The notes below the pieces were generated by a model. The model ran no database searches and had not been told where the DNA came from. It saw only the letters and a list, made by a program, of their open reading frames with translations. Positions 59,501 to 64,000 of a stretch of 64,000 nucleotides of DNA are shown one piece after another (position 1 is the stretch's first letter; the number at the start of each line of letters is the position of its first letter). Position numbers and translations under genes: made by a program. The stretch comes from Ahaetulla prasina (taxonomy: Eukaryota > Chordata > Lepidosauria > Squamata > Colubridae): positions 194,875,436 through 194,939,435 of the forward strand of contig NC_080539.1 in NCBI RefSeq assembly GCF_028640845.1, read 5' to 3'.

Positions 59501-60557
59501 ATGGGCACCCCAACCACTGAGACTGGCATCCGTGGTAATAGTTATTCTTGAAGGCTCTCGGAAACTGCTGCCTTTGGACAGGGCCTCTGAAGTTCACCAT
59601 GCCAGAGAATCCCTGACTTCTTGGGATATAACAACCTGTTTGTGGTCCGGGCTGCGATGACAACGTTGATGTGGTAACAGAAACCATTGAAGGGGCCTGC
59701 AGTGAAGACGGGACCATGGAACTATGCCAAAGGTAGACACCCATCTTACCCAAAAGTTGGGATAATTGCAGAATAGATGAGTATCTGCGCCTTCTGCATT
59801 GGGAAACTAACGAGGAAAGACTAGTTTTACGTTCCTCAGATAGGAATACCATTAATTCTAAGGAATATATTTGGGCCCCTAGATGTAGGATTCTAGTGCT
59901 TGGGTGAAGGTTGCTCTTTTCCCAATTGATACAGAACCCGTGTGCCTGGAGTTCCCTAACAGTGACCTGTAGATCTAAGTTGGCAGAATCCAAAGAGTCG
60001 GATTGTACAATATCAAGATATGCCTGTATCCTGATGGGAAAGGAACGGATATGGGCTATAAGGGCTGCCAGGACCTTTGTGAACACTCTTGGGGCCGATG
60101 AGAAGCCAAACGGCATAGCCCTATACTGGAAATGCCGTCCAGAGTAAGCAAAACGAAGGTACTGGCGGAACTGGGGATGTATGGGAATGTGGAAATAAGC
60201 CTCTGACAAGTCAATGGAGGACAGGAAGTCCCCCTGGCGAATACTGGACAATATTGAAGAGAGTGAGGACATCTTGAACCGATGGTACTTAATGTATTGG
60301 TTCAAAGATTTCAAATCAAGGATAGCCCTCCATCCCCCCGAGGATTTGGGTACTACAAACAGTCGTGAATAGAATCCCAGTCCGCGTTCACCGTGCGGCA
60401 CTGGTTCGATTGCTCCAATGGATGAAAGATGTTCAATTGCCAAATTAATTAGATCTCTAGCCAAAGATAGCTGAGACATGTGACAACGTACAAAAACCCT
60501 TGGGGGTCGGGCTAGGAACTCAAGGGAAAGACCGTCCCTCACTGTAGATTTGACCAC
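59397..60557 (-). pseudogene. DIRS reverse transcriptase, catalytic box damaged
   Basis: Has RT motifs in order: GFYSRLFVVPKSSGGWRAIL, DLKSLNQYI, FLSSIDLSEAYFHIPI, YRAMPFGFSSAPRVFTK, then AYLDIVQSDS where the family has YLDD, and the thumb-region HGFCINWEKS. One Asp of the YLDD pair is absent, apparently by loss of one GAT codon. The frame is open for 386 codons, but its C-terminal part changes frame into the RNase H. Confidence 0.85.
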
Positions 60558-60599
60558 GTATCAGAAGTCGTGCGGTCCCAAATGGGGAAAAAGTGTGAG

Positions 60600-62030
60600 A
60601 GACGGGCCCCAATTGGGAGAGCATTAACATTATTTGGATCTCCTAAATGGTCAGCCTCTACCTCCCCTGTATGATTTTCTGGACGAGAATCCAGACCCCT
60701 GTCTGCCCTGGAAATAGCGTTGTGTGTTACTGACCTGTCCAAAGGCACGTTGAGCTTGTTGTTGGTTGAAAGGTTCCGAGCTCCGAAAGGACTGGGGTCT
60801 GCTGTAAGGTTGGCTGCGAGACTCACCTCGGCATGACAAAGTGGGAAGAATCTTGCGTTTGTCGCGTGTCTCAATTAGTAGCGGTTCAAGAGGGGCCCCA
60901 AACAGCTTGTCGCCCGCGTAAGGCGAAGAGGCCAAACGCCATTTACTACGGGCATCGGCTTGCCAGTTTCAGAGCCACAGTAGCCATCTAGATGTGACTG
61001 AGGCTCTGATGGCCTTGGCTGCAAACCGGGCTGCATTGAGTGTCACATCCGCTGAGTACTCTAGTGAGGCTCGAATCTTATTCAGATCTTGGTGAGACCT
61101 CAGGTCAGAAGGCAGGATGCTTTCCTGGAGTTGTTTGATATCAATGACGTGCGATCGAAAAAAGAAGACATGGTGGCCCGGGCAGCCCAAGCAGCCGCTT
61201 GATGACCTTTGATGAGCATCCTTTCAGCTCTTTTGTCCTCTGGTTTCAGAGATTCCTCCGGTGGACCCGCAACTGGAGATGCCGAAGTCAGCGCTACAAT
61301 GGGAGCATCTACTGAAGGCACCTGAAGAGCTAATTCTAGATTAAAGGCTACACTATACAGTCTTTTATCTTGACCGTTAGGGATAGGTCCCGAGCCCGGG
61401 ACTGACCATTGTCATTGAGCCACATCTACAAATAATTTGGGTGCTGGAACCTTTTCAGTCTCCAATGCCTGTTCTACAAAGAATGCATTGGTAGGGTCTG
61501 GAGGTGCAGAAGTTTCTTGAGAAGGTCTGGAGCCCCCCAATTTGGTAGTTTGCAGTGCTTTATGTAAAAGTGACCTGAACATATGTGGGTTGAAGAGACC
61601 AACAAATGCAGGCTGATCAGGTTCCAGATCCTCATCATCAGATAGAGCCTCCTCCCTATGTGACTCCTCCTCCTCAGACCAAGACCCTTGGGCTTCCAAA
61701 TCCTGTACCTGATAAAATCTGTCATGAGGAGCTGTAGACCCTCTAGGTCTTTGAGGCCCTTGTGGCCCTCCTGGGATGTTAGAGACAGAACTGGGCTGAA
61801 GACACTGAGTTAGACTTTGTTTGATCACCTCAGAAATCATGTGACCAAAGGCCTCTGGAAACCTGGGTTCTGGCTTAGTATTTGAGTAGGATGTATATTT
61901 GAAGGACAACCTAGGGCAGGAGTAGGAAGAATCTTCACTGGTTGAGAAGAATACATTGGAGGGGAGGCGTGGGCTGAGGTCATGGGACTTTGACTGACCG
62001 GATCGGGAATAAATTGAAACAAGGCCTCAA
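60600..62030 (-). pseudogene. DIRS gag-like region, broken
   Basis: Minus frames at 62022-61837, 61909-61412, 61321-60969 and 60935-60651 are successive pieces of one Pro/Ser/Glu-rich product. It has an acidic stretch (SEEEESHREEALSDDEDLEPD) and a Gly/Arg-rich end (FSSRKSYRGGRG), in the gag position. It is split by frameshifts, and no zinc knuckle is seen. Confidence 0.55.
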
Positions 62031-63044
62031 CGCTGGCAGAAGATTAATGATCAGATCTGAAGGAACGATCTGGGGACCAGGCTGTTCTGGGAATAACATT
62101 TTCCTGTGGGCTAAGCTCCCTCAATGGAGCAGTTACTGGCCCTTTATTATGGGAAGAGGCATTATCCCTATTCTGGGATTGTGCTCTATCAATTGCTCTT
62201 TCAATTTCCCTATGATGACGTTCTTCTGCCTTAGAGGGCTTGGATACCTTAGGCCTCGCAGAAGATGTCTTGGATTTCCTCTTCTGGCCAGAGGAAATGC
62301 CCTCCCCCAGACTGGGTGGGAGATCCTCCCTCTCATAAGGTGTTCAGAGCCCCTTGCTGAGTCATCCGCCATATTGGGAATTCCTGACTCTCCGTTTCCC
62401 GCCAAAAGAAATTTTTTAATTACTCGCAGTTCAGCAATCCACGTGTAGGAGATTGAGGCCGAAGAGCTTGGGCTAAACAGCCCTTGCAGGCAGTGGGAAG
62501 GGCTGGCTGGGCTTCCTCACTCTCCAGCAATTTAATAAAGTCCCCAGGGCCAGCCAAAACAAGCCTGTCAGTAGCCCGTTCCAAGCGGTGGAGAAACACA
62601 CCGCTTCCAATAAGCCAGCCAAATGAGCCCTTTAGCAGTTCACTCCAGACTGCGTTTCCAATTAGCAGCAGAGCGAGGCTTCAAGCTCTGCTGCTGTTCC
62701 TTTAAGAGCCCTCCCAATGGGGAAATCAGACTCACGGCTTGCCTAGGCGCGGAATTAAGCATCGCGCCGAGCCGCTGCAGGAGGGAACTGTAGCCCTCCG
62801 CACAGACACCCTCCCTGAATAGGGAATTGTGGGGTGCGGGGGAGCCTTCCCAAACGCTCAACCCCCGCAGGAACTGCCGGCTGACAGCCCTGTGCCATCT
62901 CCTGCGGCCCTCGGCGGCTATGAGCAAAGGCTCTCCTCGCCGGAACGTAATTTCAAAGTAAAAGTCTTTTTTTTTAAAAAAAATTATAAATACAACTATA
63001 CATACAATCCAGCCAATTTCCAATAAAACAAGGTCTAAGCAGGG

Positions 63045-63190
63045 TAGACACATCCAGTCCTCTGCTAGACCGAGTCGAAAAAGCTGGAAGGTAAGAGAAG
63101 CGGGGCCAAAAGAAATATGCAGACTCGGTCCTAATTGGCTAGCACAGGAGAAACCCCAACCTGACCGGCATTCCCACTGACTGGGAGAAT
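63045..63190 (-). repeat. DIRS right inverted terminal repeat (element 5' end)
   Basis: Inverted copy of the left ITR with scattered single-base differences. The outer 16 bases (ctgggagaat side) are specific to this end and repeated in the ICR. Confidence 0.88.
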
Positions 63191-63828
63191 GCATTGTATA
63201 TTTATTATCCCTATAGCTTTTTCCAAGCCAATCCATATATATACTTTTCAGATATATTGTTTTATTCAAATAAAAAGATTAATAATATTTGGGTTCTGAT
63301 CACATTTATGTTATTCAAATGTATGGATACCAATAAATCATTGATTTAATATTGATCTCTCACTTTTCTATATAGTACAGCTGGAATTCAGTAATATACA
63401 CTATGTGCCATATCCTCAATCTGAGGAGCATCATAAATACAGCCACATTTATGAATTTGGTTAAACCCTCTACATTTAATCTTTGTAGCTAAATGTTCAA
63501 ATCACACTCAATATCTCATGAGATAACTGAACATTTTGTATTTAGGGTATTTTTAAATTTGAAAGGTGCATTTATAGAGGCACTTCAGTGTGCCAGCCTT
63601 ATAATGCTGTACCTGTTTGAGCTTTTATGTCCAAGATTATTTGAATGGCAATGTTTTTAACTTGTTCTCCAGAGATGGTTGAACATAATTTTTAAATTGT
63701 ACAATCTAAGAGATCTGTAACTGAGATTTAATCTGATGTATCAGACAAAATTTGGGAGTCTTATCAGTTTCCATAAAATTAATTATTCACCAACAATTAT
63801 ATGCCTTAATAATAGAGGATTATATATG
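63191..63828. other. SGO2 intron, no recognised features
   Basis: AT-rich. I searched the minus strand for the missing SGO2 coiled-coil exons and did not find one with splice sites. Confidence 0.45.
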
Positions 63829-64000
63829 GGTAGTCCTCATGTTATAATCAATCACTTAGTGGTTGTTCGAATTTATAATAACCCAAAAAGGGGGATTTAT
63901 GACCTGGATTTAAGGTTCTGATGATTTGGCCCCCTTGGCAGTCATGTGACTGAACTTTGGGTGCTTGGCAACATGGCCGCATTTATGGCAAAATTGTAAC
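63829..64000. mobile_element. 'caggtagtcc' MITE, runs off the window
   Basis: Starts tgggtagtcctcatgttata and continues with 'gtgcttggcaacatggccgc', blocks of the family read in the direction opposite to the copy at 53983. Truncated by the window edge. Confidence 0.6.

Larger units (their letters stand above)
57353..63190 (-). mobile_element. DIRS-type tyrosine-recombinase retrotransposon, 5.8 kb, structurally complete
   Basis: On minus the order is ITR, gag-like region, reverse transcriptase, RNase H with the downstream DLFAS domain, tyrosine recombinase, internal complementary region (ICR), ITR. This is exactly the DIRS layout. Left ITR 57388-57531 and right ITR 63045-63174 are inverted copies with only scattered mismatches. 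The ICR (57618-57690) joins the complement of the left outer end to a copy of the right outer end. The element's ends share AAT (57353-57355 and 63188-63190). There is no target duplication, as expected for recombinase-mediated insertion. The frames carry frameshifts and stops. It sits in an SGO2 intron. Confidence 0.92.

Noticed and set aside
62640..63269. 209-codon minus-strand frame at the right end of the DIRS element
   Set aside because: It crosses the ITR and the element boundary into host intron, so it cannot be a single real gene. It may include some leader sequence of the element.

Overview
This is vertebrate nuclear DNA, most likely from a snake. The support is split genes with conventional GT-AG introns, a low GC background with one GC-rich promoter block, and squamate repeats: CR1/L3-type LINEs ending in (ATTCT)n tails (rc of the AATAG pentamer I associate with the snake CR1 family), a tRNA-derived Sauria-type SINE, hAT MITEs, L1 fragments, ERV LTRs and a DIRS retrotransposon. 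Nearly all of the listed open frames are chance or repeat-derived. The real host coding sequence is in short exons. | Three host genes are readable. (1) The 5' part of PIKFYVE lies on the minus strand: start-codon exon 4339-4510, next coding exon 1782-1937, and a probable untranslated first exon ending at 21414; the rest of the gene lies beyond the left edge. (2) Complete IDH1 lies on the plus strand: a probable untranslated exon at 23325-23516 and eight coding exons from 29192 to 43370, encoding 415 residues with every active-site residue I could check present. (3) SGO2 (shugoshin 2) lies on the minus strand, from an exon at 56960-57037 to the stop at 45829; its first exon(s) are outside the window or not recognised. 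PIKFYVE and IDH1 are head to head across a GC-rich divergent promoter at about 20.9-23.5 kb, as in mammals. IDH1 and SGO2 are tail to tail. | Layout: 1-4510, PIKFYVE exons and introns with CR1 and hAT pieces; 4511-21413, PIKFYVE intron 1, holding an L1 5' fragment with a 17-bp target duplication, a 355-bp hAT MITE, a probable solo LTR, a 3.98-kb non-autonomous ERV with two near-identical LTRs and a tRNA-Arg-type primer site, and a CR1 fragment; 21.4-23.5 kb, the divergent promoter, containing a foldback hAT MITE; 23.5-43.4 kb, IDH1 with CR1, MITEs, SINEs and a solo LTR in its introns; 44.1-45.8 kb, the gap between the convergent genes; 45.8-64 kb, SGO2 with a Sauria-type SINE, a triple nest (MITE containing an L1-like insert containing a solo LTR), a 2.2-kb CR1 copy and a 5.8-kb DIRS element. 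| The most notable finding is the DIRS element at 57353-63190. It keeps the full diagnostic architecture: inverted terminal repeats, an internal complementary region matching both outer ends, reverse transcriptase, RNase H and tyrosine recombinase. Its open frames are broken, and one Asp of the reverse transcriptase YLDD box is missing. The host genes are unrelated in function: cytosolic/peroxisomal NADPH production (IDH1), endosomal phosphoinositide synthesis (PIKFYVE) and centromeric cohesion (SGO2). I saw no bacterial genes, CRISPR arrays, rRNA or tRNA genes.
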